Positions 47,128 through 57,600 of a stretch of 64,000 nucleotides of DNA are shown here, one piece after another. The notes beneath the pieces were generated by a model. The model ran no database searches. It was not told where the DNA came from and saw only the letters and a program-made list of their open reading frames with translations. The stretch is taken from positions 124,001-188,000 of the forward strand of contig WGMM01000019.1 in assembly GCA_016125085.1 (NCBI GenBank). Reading direction: 5' to 3'. The stretch is from a bacterium (lineage in GTDB: Bacteria; Planctomycetota; Planctomycetia; Isosphaerales; Isosphaeraceae). The translations under genes and the position numbers were made by a program. Each line of letters begins with the position of its first letter. Position 1 is the first letter of the stretch.

Positions 47128-48852
47128 ATTTCCAGCGCAACGAAACTGAACGCTCCCTACGGTGGCGAGCTGGTCAATCTGATCGTTTCCGACGAACGTG
47201 CCAACGCCATCAAGGCGGCTTCGAAAGACTACCCGAGCCTGACGCTCGACGAACGGTCGCTGTGCGACCTCGAACTGCTCGCCGTCGGTGGCTTCTCGCC
47301 CCTCAAGGGATTCATGGGGCAGAAGGATTACGAAAGCGTCGTCAAGGACATGCGCCTGGCTGACGGCACCCTCTGGCCGCTGCCCGTCACCCTGCCCGTC
47401 GACCCTTCGAAGGGTATCGAAGTCGGCAAGCCGCTGGCCCTGCGTGACGTTTACGGCAACCTGGTCGGCCTGCTGCATGTCGAAGAAATTTTCCCGGTCG
47501 ACAAGGAATTCGAAGCCAAGCACGCCTACGGTACGACCGACGCCAAGCACCCGTCCGTGGCCTACCTGAACCGGATTCCCGGCTTCTACGCGGCTGGTAA
47601 GCTGGAAGTCATCCGCGTCCCGCCTCACTACGACTTCGTCCCCCTGCGCCGCACGCCGGCCGAGCTGCGTGAGCACTTCGCCAAGCTGGGCTGGTCGAAG
47701 ATCGTGGCCTTCCAGACCCGCAACCCCCTGCACCGGGCCCACGAAGAGCTGACCAAGCGCGCGGCCATGCAGATCGGCGGCGGCCTGCTGATCCACCCGG
47801 TCGTCGGCGTGACCAAGCCGGGCGACGTGGACCACTACACCCGCGTTCGCTGCTACAAGGCGCTCGTCGAGACGGCCTACGAGCCGGGTTCGGTCGTCCT
47901 TTCGCTGCTGCCCCTGGCCATGCGGATGGCCGGCCCGCGTGAAGCCCTGCTCCACGCCATCATCCGCCGCAACTATGGCTGCACCGACTTCATCGTCGGC
48001 CGCGACCACGCCGGCCCTGGTGCCGACTCGACCGGCAAGCCGTTCTACGGCCCCTACGACGCCCAGGAATACATGAAGAAATATGCCGAAGAGATCGGCA
48101 TGGGCATGGTCGACTTCAAGGCCATGGTCTATCTGCCCGACCTTGACCACTACGCCGCGGCCGACGAAATTCCCGCCGGCGCCAAGACGGCCGATATCTC
48201 CGGCACCCAGGTGCGCGACGACTACCTGGCCAAGGGTATCCCCCTCCCGCCGTGGTTCAGCCGCCCCGCCGTGGCCGCCATTCTGGGCGAAACCAGCCCG
48301 CCCAAGCACAAGCAGGGTCTGACGATCTGGTTCACGGGCCTTTCCGGCTCGGGCAAGTCGACGGTCGCCCATGGCCTGGTCGAGCGTCTGGCCGAATATG
48401 GCCGGAACGTTGCCTTCCTCGACGGCGACGAGATCCGCACCCACCTTTCGAAGGGCCTGGGCTTCTCGAAGGAAGACCGGGACACGAACATCAACCGCGT
48501 CGGCTACGTGGCCGGCCTGCTGGCGGCCCAGGGCGGAACGACGATCTGCTCGGTGATCAGCCCCTACCGCGCCACCCGCGACAACGCCCGCAAGTCGTCG
48601 AAGGGCAACTTCGTGGAAGTGTTCTGCGACACGCCGATCGAAGTGTGCGAAACCCGCGACGTGAAAGGCCTTTACGCCAAGGCCCGCGCCGCTGTCGCCG
48701 AAGGCAAGGGCATGGGCTTCACGGGTGTCGACGACCCCTACGAAGCTCCGCTCAACCCCGAAGTGACGCTCGACACCTCGAAGCTCGGCGTGGCCGAGTG
48801 CGTCGAAGTGATCGTGGCGAAGCTCAAGGAACTGGGATATATCCAGGACTGA
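47128..48852 (+). CDS. Bifunctional sulfate adenylyltransferase / APS kinase
   Basis: 574 residues. ATP sulfurylase domain (~1-385): RNPLHRAHEEL (HxxH), GRDHAGPG and ISGTQVRDD. APS kinase domain (~395-574): P-loop GLSGSGKST, FLDGDEIRTHLSKGLGFSKEDRD and the PYRATRDNARKS segment. It activates sulfate to APS and PAPS. There is no in-frame ATG before residue ~60. AGGAG (47115-47119) sits eight bases before ATT 47128, which fits best as start; TTG 47110 is the other option but lies before the Shine-Dalgarno sequence. A hairpin at 48866-48891 follows. Confidence 0.92.
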   Translation: MSSATKLNAPYGGELVNLIVSDERANAIKAASKDYPSLTLDERSLCDLELLAVGGFSPLKGFMGQKDYESVVKDMRLADGTLWPLPVTLPVDPSKGIEVGKPLALRDVYGNLVGLLHVEEIFPVDKEFEAKHAYGTTDAKHPSVAYLNRIPGFYAAGKLEVIRVPPHYDFVPLRRTPAELREHFAKLGWSKIVAFQTRNPLHRAHEELTKRAAMQIGGGLLIHPVVGVTKPGDVDHYTRVRCYKALVETAYEPGSVVLSLLPLAMRMAGPREALLHAIIRRNYGCTDFIVGRDHAGPGADSTGKPFYGPYDAQEYMKKYAEEIGMGMVDFKAMVYLPDLDHYAAADEIPAGAKTADISGTQVRDDYLAKGIPLPPWFSRPAVAAILGETSPPKHKQGLTIWFTGLSGSGKSTVAHGLVERLAEYGRNVAFLDGDEIRTHLSKGLGFSKEDRDTNINRVGYVAGLLAAQGGTTICSVISPYRATRDNARKSSKGNFVEVFCDTPIEVCETRDVKGLYAKARAAVAEGKGMGFTGVDDPYEAPLNPEVTLDTSKLGVAECVEVIVAKLKELGYIQD

Positions 48853-48865
48853 CGAAACATCGAGG

Positions 48866-48891
48866 CAGGGCACATCAAAAAACGTGCCCTG
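48866..48891 (+). terminator. Possible terminator hairpin
   Basis: CAGGGCAC pairs with GTGCCCTG around a ten-base A-rich loop, 14 bases after the sat-cysC stop. No T-tract, so attenuation strength is uncertain. Confidence 0.45.
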
Positions 48892-49494
48892 TCAGGATGA
48901 TCCGGATCGAAGACGGCGGATTTCCTGTCCTGGGAAAGCCGCCGTCGATCTTTAGGTACTCGACACATCTGCTGGAGAAGCGAATACCGAGACCATACGC
49001 TGGAAGGGTTTGTGTTCGAAAGCTTTGGGATAATGCGGCACGAAGGAGGGGTCAGGGCACGAATGTTCGGAACGCGACTTAAGCTTCGACATTGATCGAA
49101 TTAGTGCAAATGAGCCCGGACGACCTTAAAGCAATATTTACTCATGATTTACGAAACCCTTTCAATTATCGGAATCCGATCAGGCCACCGACGAGTCCCA
49201 AATTCACTTCCTTCGAGATTGCTTTTTGGTGCAAGCGATTCCGACACAGAAGCATCCGGGTCGCTGGAATCGTAGTTTACGCTAAGTCTGTGCCGGACAG
49301 GCGTGAGCGGAACCCCTTCATTACGACTTCATAGTGGGGCTGGCTGCGGAATCGATCGGAAAGTGTTCCGAAGACGTAGCGAACGTCATGCGATTTCGGG
49401 CGCGATTCCGGTCCGCAGAATTCGAGTCTCAACGTGGCATTCGAAGGCTGCCTTGAAGCATCGTGCGAATTCGCGAGCATTCTCGATCATTCAG
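48892..49494. other. AT-richer intergenic region, no gene seen
   Basis: About 600 bases between sat-cysC and the convergent PEP-CTERM gene. Short frames here have no ribosome-binding site and unnatural composition. Possibly decayed sequence. Confidence 0.45.
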
Positions 49495-50154
49495 TTAGTT
49501 TTCAGAACGATGACAGGAAATGGAAGAACACCGCAGTTTTCTTGACCTGAGAAGAATCATCGCTGCAACAGAAGCCAGCATGACCGCGGATGGCTCAGGA
49601 ACAGGCGTCCCCTGCAAGTAAATTGCATTGTCGACACTGCTGGAATTCCAGCTCGTCCCGCCATCGGTCGAGAACCGACCTTCGACAAAACTGACGCCAT
49701 TGCTGCCGACGGGAGCCTGGCTCAAGTTCGACCAGATCGTCGCAGTGAAATCCAGGACGACGAGCGCATAGGAATTGCCTGCGGTGAGAGACATGCCGCT
49801 AAGTGCGAAATCGACGTATTGTGCAGTGGAGAAGGAAATCGAATCGTAGGTGATCTCCGCAATCGATGTCGTCGGATTATTCGATCCGTCGACCGCATAC
49901 AGTGCGATGGTTCCTTTCGTGGTGTTCGGGTTCGAGTTGATGTCTCGAAGCCCGAGGGCGACATTCGTCAGCTCGATATTTTGCGACACGGAGAAGATCA
50001 TGGCTTTCCGGTTCGTTCCGTAAACGCCCGAGCCACCGGTCAGCAGGGCCTCGGTCTTCTGATTCGTATTATCGAGAAGATCCGCGGCTCGGAGACTTTC
50101 TGCCGCGAAACCGATGAGAATCGAAGTTATGCCGACGAAGACACGAAATTGCAT
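49495..50154 (-). CDS. PEP-CTERM secreted protein
   Basis: 219 residues. Signal peptide (FRVFVGITSILIGFAAESLRA), a beta-rich Ser/Thr/Asn body, then VPEPSAVMLASVAAMILLRSRK, the PEP motif plus membrane helix plus basic cluster used for sorting by exosortase. Eleven extra residues follow the basic cluster. The body resembles the choice-anchor type domain with NSYALVVLDFT near residue 130. Exosortase itself is not in the window. Start with AGGG upstream. Confidence 0.85.
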   Translation of the reverse strand: MQFRVFVGITSILIGFAAESLRAADLLDNTNQKTEALLTGGSGVYGTNRKAMIFSVSQNIELTNVALGLRDINSNPNTTKGTIALYAVDGSNNPTTSIAEITYDSISFSTAQYVDFALSGMSLTAGNSYALVVLDFTATIWSNLSQAPVGSNGVSFVEGRFSTDGGTSWNSSSVDNAIYLQGTPVPEPSAVMLASVAAMILLRSRKLRCSSISCHRSEN

Positions 50155-50489
50155 GGAATCAGCCCTGGATCATGACCGGAACCGGGGTAGAAAATCTATT
50201 TCCCGGCGAAATCTCGAATTACGAACGATTCTAATAGACATTTCGACAACGAATCAAGCCTTGACCCCTTCATTCGAAGGTACTCATAGCAACTCGAAAC
50301 GGTCGATTCGGTTCCGAATGAACCACGATGCACTTCAATCGCATTTCGACGGACTGTGCACATGATTCCCGCAAGAGCGGCCGCAGCGGATCCCGATTCG
50401 ATCCGGCCAGTCTTGCGGTATCGCATAGCCAGATCATGCATTGCAATACGGGGCATTGACGAGTCATCGAGAGCTGATTCATGATTTGG
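50155..50489. other. Intergenic region, no gene seen
   Basis: 335 bases between two minus-strand genes, relatively AT-rich. Nothing conserved recognised; a promoter for the PEP-CTERM gene is expected. Confidence 0.4.
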
Positions 50490-51053
50490 TCACCCGGACG
50501 ACTTTCGGCTCTTATCCTTCGTCCTGGCAGGTTTCGTTCTCGGCTCCGGATTATCGTCTCCTTCGGCTTTCACGATCCTGAACGGCACGGTTTGAGATAC
50601 CTTTCGATCCGGCTCGGCGGCTTCGTCCATGGTTTCCAGCTCAAGCACGTAATCGCCCGGCGGCATGTTCTTGAACCCGACCGTCGCGGCCAGATAGAAC
50701 GTCGCCCCGGGGCCAAAGACTTCCGGCTCGAAACGCAGCAGTTCCGACCGTTCGATCACGACCTTCTTCGACCCGACGGCCCGAACCTTGCCGTTCTGCA
50801 CGAATCCTGCCTTGCGCTTGCCATCGACCGTGCGCGTGGCGAAGCCGGTCGGCTCGACGTAGACGATCAGCTTGTCGTAAGTGGTCAGTTCCGGCGGGTC
50901 GCGGCGGACGTATTTCTTGAGCCCTTCGACACTTTTGCACACGATCGGTTCGCTGACGTGAAAGTCATCTGCCGCGATCGCCGAACTGGCACAAATCGCC
51001 AACATCATGCAAGCAAGGCGTTTACGAGCATCGACCGTCATCCGGATCCTCAT
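50490..51053 (-). CDS. Secreted hypothetical protein following ggt
   Basis: 187 residues with signal peptide (KRLACMMLAICASSAIAAD). ATG 51053 has AAGGAG seven bases upstream, so this start replaces the TTG at 51074. The body is beta-rich (PPGDYVLELETMDEAAE; VSQTVPFRIV), like an immunoglobulin-type or carrier fold, and the tail is Lys/Arg/Pro-rich. Starts 24 bases after the gamma-glutamyltransferase stop, so co-transcribed. Function unknown. Confidence 0.68.
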   Translation of the reverse strand: MRIRMTVDARKRLACMMLAICASSAIAADDFHVSEPIVCKSVEGLKKYVRRDPPELTTYDKLIVYVEPTGFATRTVDGKRKAGFVQNGKVRAVGSKKVVIERSELLRFEPEVFGPGATFYLAATVGFKNMPPGDYVLELETMDEAAEPDRKVSQTVPFRIVKAEGDDNPEPRTKPARTKDKSRKSSG

Positions 51054-51077
51054 CGAACCGCTCCTTGATCGCAAGTA

Positions 51078-52763
51078 TCAGTAGGCCATGGCATTGCGGC
51101 GTGAATTCGGATCGCCGGCGGCACGAATCAAGCCGGTCGCCGGGTCGCGCGTCAGAACGATCGGGTTCGATTGCGGCCGCTGCACTTTCTGAACGACATG
51201 GCCCCGTTTCACGAGTTCGGCGGCCACATCGTCGTTGACGGCTTTTTCCAGGATCAGCGAGCCAAGCGCAGGAGGTTTCTGGCGAAACGATCCGATCAGG
51301 TGATCGGTATGGAACCGGCCGACTTCGATGGCCTGTTTCGGATTCAGGCCGAAGTCGATGAGACCCGTGACGATCTGGATCGAAGCCTGATCCTGGCTGT
51401 CGCCACCCGCGACGGACACCGCCCCGACGGCCTTGCCGTCTTTGAGGATCAGAGTCGGCGAAAGGGTGATCCTCGGGCGTTTGCCGGGCACGAGAATATT
51501 GGGTGAATCGGGGTCGAGCGTGAAGCTTTGAAGCCGCGTGCCCAGCCAGATGCCCGAATTTCCCGCGACGACGCCCGACCAGCCGCTGGGCGTGGCGGCC
51601 ACGACATTACCGGCCGAATCGGCGGCAAGGCAGGTCGTCGTGTCGTATGAAGGCCCGCCGGGCCCGGCCGCGAGGGCCTTGCCGGACTTGCGAGCCTTGC
51701 CATCGAAAGGATCGCCCGGGATCCGTTCGAGCGAAGCCCGCGCCGGGTCGATCAGCGAGCGGCGTGCCGCAGCGTAGCCGGGATCCAGAAGTTGTTCGGA
51801 AGAGGGAACTTGCGCGAAGTTCGGATCGGCATAGTAGTCATCACGATCGGCGAAGGCGAGTTTCAGAGCTTCGGCCTGCAGGTGAATGGCGTCGGCTGAG
51901 CCGGGTTTCATCTTACTGGTGTCGAAGCCTTCGAAAATCTGGAGCGCTTCGAGCAGGGCCGGCCCCTGAGTCCAGATCCCGCACTTGAGGACCTGGTGCC
52001 CACGATAGTTCAGGCTCAACGGCCGTTCGACCGGTGTATGGTGAGTCGCCAGGTCGTCATAACGCAAAAGCCCGCCATTTTCGCGGGAGAACTGGTCGAT
52101 ATCACGAGCGACGGGCCCGCGATAGAAGTAGTCGCTCACGGCCCGCAGGCCCATTGCCCGATCCGGGTACTTCGCTTCGGCCTGGCAAAGGCTCGTCAAT
52201 GTAGCATGCAAGTCCTTGTGCCATTTTTCCTTAGGATTTTCGAGCAATTTCAGGGTCGGGGCCGAGATTTCGGCGAAGGTCTTCGAACCGTGACGTTCCA
52301 GGAGCGTCACGACGGCGTCGATGGCAGCGGGCACTGTGGCTGAGAGTAGGCCCGTCGCGGGGATGCCGTCAGGCAATTTACGGAAGTGTTCGACCGTTGC
52401 CAGGCGTGGCGCAGCCCCCTGCCCGGCAATGACTTCGACGATTCCGCGTTTGGCGTCGTAGACCATGATCGGCACTTCGCCACCCAGGCAGAAGAGCGTC
52501 GAATCGGTCACGCCCAGCGCCATGATCGTCGCCGCGGCGGCATCGGCCGCGTTACCGCCCGCCTTGAGGATTTCGATTCCGGCCGCCGCCGCGGGGCGGC
52601 CACCTGCCGCCACTGCGCCATGGGTGCCCTCGGCATGCCAGGAGGCAGGTTCAGTCTGTGCGTAACCGGTTTTTTCACAGAAGGTTGCAATCAGACCAAG
52701 GACGATCGCAAGCAGGAGCGAATGCCGGATTCGACGAGAATCCATGTAAAGCGGATGGGGCAT
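51078..52763 (-). CDS. Gamma-glutamyltransferase family protein
   Basis: 561 residues with a signal peptide (RHSLLLAIVLGLIATFCEKTGYA). Ntn-hydrolase that self-cleaves before a Thr: the segment reads DTTTCLAADSAGNVVAA, where typical GGTs read TTHxS. The C-terminal conserved GSPGG is replaced by VAGGDSQDQ. The N-terminal AVAAGGRPAAAAGIEILKAGGNAADAA is standard. It may therefore belong to an acylase-like or side branch instead of a true glutathione hydrolase. ATG 52763 has AAAGGA upstream; 52745 is an alternative. Followed by a small secreted protein gene. Confidence 0.87.
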   Translation of the reverse strand: MPHPLYMDSRRIRHSLLLAIVLGLIATFCEKTGYAQTEPASWHAEGTHGAVAAGGRPAAAAGIEILKAGGNAADAAAATIMALGVTDSTLFCLGGEVPIMVYDAKRGIVEVIAGQGAAPRLATVEHFRKLPDGIPATGLLSATVPAAIDAVVTLLERHGSKTFAEISAPTLKLLENPKEKWHKDLHATLTSLCQAEAKYPDRAMGLRAVSDYFYRGPVARDIDQFSRENGGLLRYDDLATHHTPVERPLSLNYRGHQVLKCGIWTQGPALLEALQIFEGFDTSKMKPGSADAIHLQAEALKLAFADRDDYYADPNFAQVPSSEQLLDPGYAAARRSLIDPARASLERIPGDPFDGKARKSGKALAAGPGGPSYDTTTCLAADSAGNVVAATPSGWSGVVAGNSGIWLGTRLQSFTLDPDSPNILVPGKRPRITLSPTLILKDGKAVGAVSVAGGDSQDQASIQIVTGLIDFGLNPKQAIEVGRFHTDHLIGSFRQKPPALGSLILEKAVNDDVAAELVKRGHVVQKVQRPQSNPIVLTRDPATGLIRAAGDPNSRRNAMAY

Positions 52764-52984
52764 GACGGCGCTGGTCCTTTCGGATCGCGAGTGTTCCGGA
52801 AACGGCGGCGGATGTCGCGTCGGCCTTGACGATTCAGGCGAAACCGGGATGATTCGGCCTGAGCGAACGGCCCGGACTTCGAGCGAGTGCGGTTGCGTTC
52901 CAGCCTAAATCGCGCGTGAGCGTGTGTCGAGGGTTTCGAGTCGCCCTCAGCGCGAATTTTATCGAACCCACAGGGGCCCCGGCG

Positions 52985-53881
52985 ATGGATCCGCCGCGAT
53001 CGAATTTCCGCACCCATGACGACGCGCGTGTCGCCCACCTGATCGAAGCCTTCGGCGGTTCGGGCCGGGTGGAACGAGCGGGCCGGACGACGTTCGTCGT
53101 CGCGAACGAGGTCGATTCGGCCGCCGTGCGTTCGGCGATGGTAGCCGTCGGGCGCACGATCCGTGAAATCGAAAGCTGGGCGGCCGTGAGCCAGGCTCAG
53201 GTTCGCAACCCGGGGCCGAGCTTGACGATCGGACTTTTCGCGGACCTCGATGCTTACGATCGCTACCTGGTTTCGGAAAGCCTGAGGGGCCTGTCGGGCA
53301 GCCTCGGCATGACGCATCCGGTTCGATCGGTGTGCTGTGCCGTCGTCGGCGAAAGCCCGCATGGCGTAGACGCCCGCACGATCATCGCCCATGAATCCGT
53401 GCACTTATGGACATTACGATCAGGGCTTTGCCCGGCCTGGCAGGCCTGGCCTCGCTGGCTTCACGAAGGTTTTGCCCAGCTTTGGGACCATCTCGCGACC
53501 GCCGCGGGCGATCCGGCGACTGCGACGTCTCAGGCTCCCGGATCGTCGGGATTCCGCATCGAGCCGAACCGGGATCGGCAGCGGGACTGGCGGCGAATCG
53601 CGAATTCGACCGACGTGGAACGATTCCTGCGTACCGACATGATTCGCGATCATCGACGGCATGGCGACGATTATGCGACCTGCTGGGCCATCACGTTCGC
53701 CCTGGCGACATGGGGCGAAGGGGCATTGCTGCCGGAACTGGTGAACCATCTTGTGGTGCAGGATTTGCAGCCATTTTCAGGCGTACCGGCCGAGAAGGAA
53801 ACGCTCGGCTGGCTGAAGACTCGTGTCGGCGGAAAATGGGCTGAATTCGCAGACTGCGTGGCGAGTGCGGGGAGAACCTGA
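52985..53881 (+). CDS. Putative zinc metallopeptidase (HExxH)
   Basis: 298 residues. AHESVH (HExxH) near residue 135 and the downstream WLHEGFAQLW supply the two His and the Glu expected of a gluzincin-type site. It resembles the DUF1570-type proteins common in planctomycetes. No signal peptide from ATG 52985; the frame can extend to 52916 (GTG), still without one. Divergent from the gamma-glutamyltransferase gene. Substrate unknown. Confidence 0.72.
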   Translation: MDPPRSNFRTHDDARVAHLIEAFGGSGRVERAGRTTFVVANEVDSAAVRSAMVAVGRTIREIESWAAVSQAQVRNPGPSLTIGLFADLDAYDRYLVSESLRGLSGSLGMTHPVRSVCCAVVGESPHGVDARTIIAHESVHLWTLRSGLCPAWQAWPRWLHEGFAQLWDHLATAAGDPATATSQAPGSSGFRIEPNRDRQRDWRRIANSTDVERFLRTDMIRDHRRHGDDYATCWAITFALATWGEGALLPELVNHLVVQDLQPFSGVPAEKETLGWLKTRVGGKWAEFADCVASAGRT

Positions 53882-54210
53882 ATCGTTCGAGGACGCCTTC
53901 CCGAGACGATACCGCCTGAAGAGCCAGAATGCATATCACAAGGTCCTGCATCGATATTCGTGATAATCGGCGCATGACCGAATCGGGAAAATCGAAAAAC
54001 CGGGCAAAATAATCGACCTCTCGATTGACCTTCATCGTATAGTCTTTAGGTGAACGTTCGCATGGCTGCGGTTCTTCAGGAACCTGTCGCCGCAAGTGGT
54101 GCGAGCGGAACTGCTGTGGATTCCAGAAGCAGGAGCAGTCTTTCGACCCGAGACCCAGACGTATCGCTTCCCCCGTATCCCGGCCGCTCATATGAGAGGA
54201 ATGCATCTCG
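53882..54210. other. Intergenic region, no gene seen
   Basis: 329 bases. Nothing recognised apart from AGAGGA shortly before the next gene. Confidence 0.4.
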
Positions 54211-54513
54211 ATGGAAAATCATCACGAACCGACGGTGCGAATCGAGGATTTGCAAAGATGGGCAAAGCTTGCCGAACGATTCGGCAGTGAAGCACGCCCT
54301 ATCGTCACCACCGAGCCGGTGCCTTCCCTGAAGATCGGTGGATACGTCATCCGGAATGTGATGGACTGGCAGAAATACTGGGACATCCAAATCCTGGCGA
54401 AGCACTGGGACGCGAAATTCGCAGGATTGGCAACGCAGGAAAAGCCCCAGAACCTGAAAGACCTGATCCGCAGGATCGAAAACCGCAAGAAGAAGCCCGG
54501 CGAGTCGGAATGA
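54211..54513 (+). CDS. Small hypothetical protein, 100 aa
   Basis: Soluble, Lys/Trp-rich, mostly helical small protein with a WQKYWDIQILAKHWDAKFAGL centre and a highly charged C-terminus (RRIENRKKKPGESE). AGAGGA lies about ten bases upstream. No family recognised. A strong terminator follows 43 bases after the stop, which supports an expressed unit. Confidence 0.6.
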   Translation: MENHHEPTVRIEDLQRWAKLAERFGSEARPIVTTEPVPSLKIGGYVIRNVMDWQKYWDIQILAKHWDAKFAGLATQEKPQNLKDLIRRIENRKKKPGESE

Positions 54514-54556
54514 CCGAAGCCCGGGCGGACTCCGCCTGACAGATCACAGATCAACA

Positions 54557-54590
54557 AGGAACCGGAGCGGCACATGCCGCTCCGGTTCCT
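54557..54590. terminator. Perfect 15-bp hairpin terminator between convergent genes
   Basis: AGGAACCGGAGCGGC pairs perfectly with its complement around ACAT, followed by GATTTT. Serves the 100-residue protein gene and probably the convergent dehydrogenase gene. Confidence 0.85.
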
Positions 54591-54643
54591 GATTTTGACG
54601 TTTCCGATATTCCGCAAGCCTCGAAACGATCGAAGCCTGCGAC

Positions 54644-57600
54644 TCATTCGCCGCCACCGGCTTCGGACCGGCGTTTCGGTTCAGGTGCACCGGGCAGCAG
54701 GCGGGCTTTCGGATCGCCGGGGGGCTGGTCGAGCGCGAGAAATGCGAACAGATCCGCAAGCTCCTGAGGCGTCACGAGCGTTTCCAGATTCTCGGGCATC
54801 AGCGAAACGGTGCTTCGCTGAATTTCCTCAACTTGATCGCGCGGAAAGACTTCCTCCGTACCGCCCTGAATTTTCAGACGCACTTCCTCAGGCGAATTCT
54901 CGGTCAGGAGCCCGGTGAGCGTGCGGCCGTCCTTCGTCGAAAGGATCACGGCCTGATAGTTCTCGCCGATCACCAGATTCGGGTCGAACACGTTCGAAAG
55001 CAGTTGCTCGTAATCGTTCCTGCCGTTCGAAGTGAGTTCGGGGCCGATTTCCTGACCGACGCCGTAAATCTTGTGGCACTGGGCACATTGCTTCTCGAAC
55101 ACGGCCTTGCCGAGATACGGGTCGCCCGGCGTGCGGGCCAGGAAGTTGCGCATCTGGCTGACGACCAGGTCCCGCTGAGGATTCCGGTCTGACCGGATCC
55201 GGCCCCAGATCTTCGCGACCCTGTCCTTGAAGGCCTTGTCACCATAACCCTGCAGACGCCGCACCTGGTTCAGGTTCGCGGAGGTCGGCGGCAGCTTGCC
55301 CGCTTCGACCCGGGCAACGTAAGCCTCAGCCCAGCGTGGCCTTTCGGTCAGCAGCTGCACGGCCCGGCCCTTGTTGTTCGGTTCGAGCCGGTCGTATTCC
55401 GCCAGCATCAGTTCGGCGACCTCGGGCTCGGACCGGATGCCCAGCCGGGCGATGAATTCGCCACGGGCCGGGTGCTCCAGCTTGCCGGCCGAGACGGGGA
55501 TCAGGGCCTTCGCCAGCGCCATGGCCGTGGTGCCGTCGGACTGTAGCAGGACCACTTCCCAGGCACGAATTCGATGATCGTCGCCAACCTTCTTGTCTTC
55601 GAACCAGCTTTTCAATGTGTTGAGACTGTCGGCATCGCCCGCCTGGGCCAGAATCAGAACCGATTCACGATGCGTGCCGTGATGAACCGGCAGTTTTTCG
55701 AGCACCGGAGCGAGGGCCGGCCGAATCGCGGCCAGGATGCCGCCCCGGTCTTCCGGCTTCAGTGTCGCCAGCCGCTGGGTGGTCGCCCGCAGGGCATAAG
55801 CCGAGGCCGCGGCGTCATCGGATTCGAGGATCCGCGTCAGCAGCCAAGGCAGGGCTTTCGCGTTCACGGGATGGGCGAAAAGCAGGCGTTCGTAGATGCG
55901 CGGGAAGATCTCTCGCGCTCCGGGGTTGGTCTTCAAGTCAAGGTCGGCCAGAACTTCCGGCAAGTCGTCGGCCGAAGCGGCCAGGCGTGGCTCGATATTA
56001 CGGAACACGATGCGGGGGATGATCTTATCGCCACCGTGCTCCTGCAGAATGACTGACCAGCCAGGCAGCGGATCCTGTTTGGCGAACTTGCCCAGGGCGA
56101 TCGCGGCCTGAAGTGCGACGTCGGCGTTAGCGTCCGAAGCCTGCTGGGCCACACGGGCGGCCATGCGGGGCGTAGCGTCGCCCTTGAGCGAGCCGTAATA
56201 GCGGACGACCCAGGCGCGGACGGTGGGTTCAGCGTCGTCGATCCAGAGCCGCGACTGTGCCTCGGGGATTTCGCGGGTCGATGCCAGGGCGTACAGGGCC
56301 CCCAGCCGTTTGTCGCGCGGGGTCGATGCATCGGTCACCAGTTTGACAAGGGCGTCCTTCTGGCCGTCCAGCTTGCGTTCGACCAGAATCCGCCGGGCCG
56401 TTTCCCGATGCCAGCCATTGTCGTGCCCCAGCAGTTCGACAAGCTCAGCGCCAGTCTTGCGGCTCAGGTCATCCTTCGGCAGCAGCGGATTGGCGGCATA
56501 GCGCACGCGATAGATACGGCCCTTCAGGCGGTCGATGCCGGCCGGGTCGCGGTTTGCGTCCTGATAGCAGTGGTAGCGGTCGTACCAGTCGACCAGATAC
56601 AGGGCACCATCGGGGCCGGTTTTCTGTACGACGGGCATGAACCAGGCATCATTGGCCTGAAGGAAGTCGTCGTGGGCCATGGCCGTGTAGGTGGAACCGT
56701 TGCGGCCGACGGAATCCAGATTGATGGCATTGCCGTGGATGTTGCCCATTACGAGCTTACGGCGAAACTCGGCGGGGAAGTTGGCCCCGTCGAAGAAGTG
56801 GATGCCGCAATAGGCCGCCTTCTGGTGCTTGTGGTCGACGATCGATTCGATCTTCCACGTGAAGGGCGGATAGGGCCCGCCCTGGCGGTGGTAATAGCCG
56901 GTTTCGGTCAGGTGCCAGAGGTGGTCGATGACGCAGGCACTGGCGAACAGCTCGCCCTCGGCGTTGACAGCTATGCCCCAAGGGTTCGAAGTGCCTTCGC
57001 AGAAAAGTTCGAAGTCACGTGTGACCGGATGGATCCGGAAAATGGCACAGGTGAAGTCGTGCGTCTTGCCCCGGTAGTTGATCACGGAGCGGTTGAATAC
57101 GCCGTTCCAGCCGTAAAGCCAGCCGTCGGGGCCCCAGGTCAGGCTGTTGGGCAGTTCGTGGGTGTCGTCGCGGCCGAAACCTGTCACGATCACTTCCTGC
57201 TTGTCGGCCTTGCCGTCGCCGTCGGTGTCCTTCAGAAAGAGAATATCGGGCGCGTTCGCCACCCAGACGCCGCCATGGCCGACTGCGATACCCGAAGGGA
57301 TATTCAGCCCTTCGGCGAAAATCGTGGCTTTGTCAGCCTTGCCGTCGCCGTCGGTGTCTTCGAGAACCTTGATGCGGTCACGCCCCGGGCCAGGTTCGCG
57401 CCGGGGGTATTCGAGGCTTTCGGTGATCCAGACGCGGCCGGCGTCGTCAAAAGTCATCGCGACGGGGTTCACGACCATCGGCTCGGCGGCGAACGTCTCG
57501 ACGACGAACCCCTTGGGCACTTTCATCTTGGCGATCGCTTCAGCCGGCGAAAGCGCGGGCCCGGGCGGTGCGTCCTGAGCGTGCGGGATCAGTTCCTGAG

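Noticed and set aside
47017-48873. Minus-strand ORF of 618 codons opposite sat-cysC
   Set aside because: Shadow of a strongly coding, GC-rich gene with clear domains on the plus strand.
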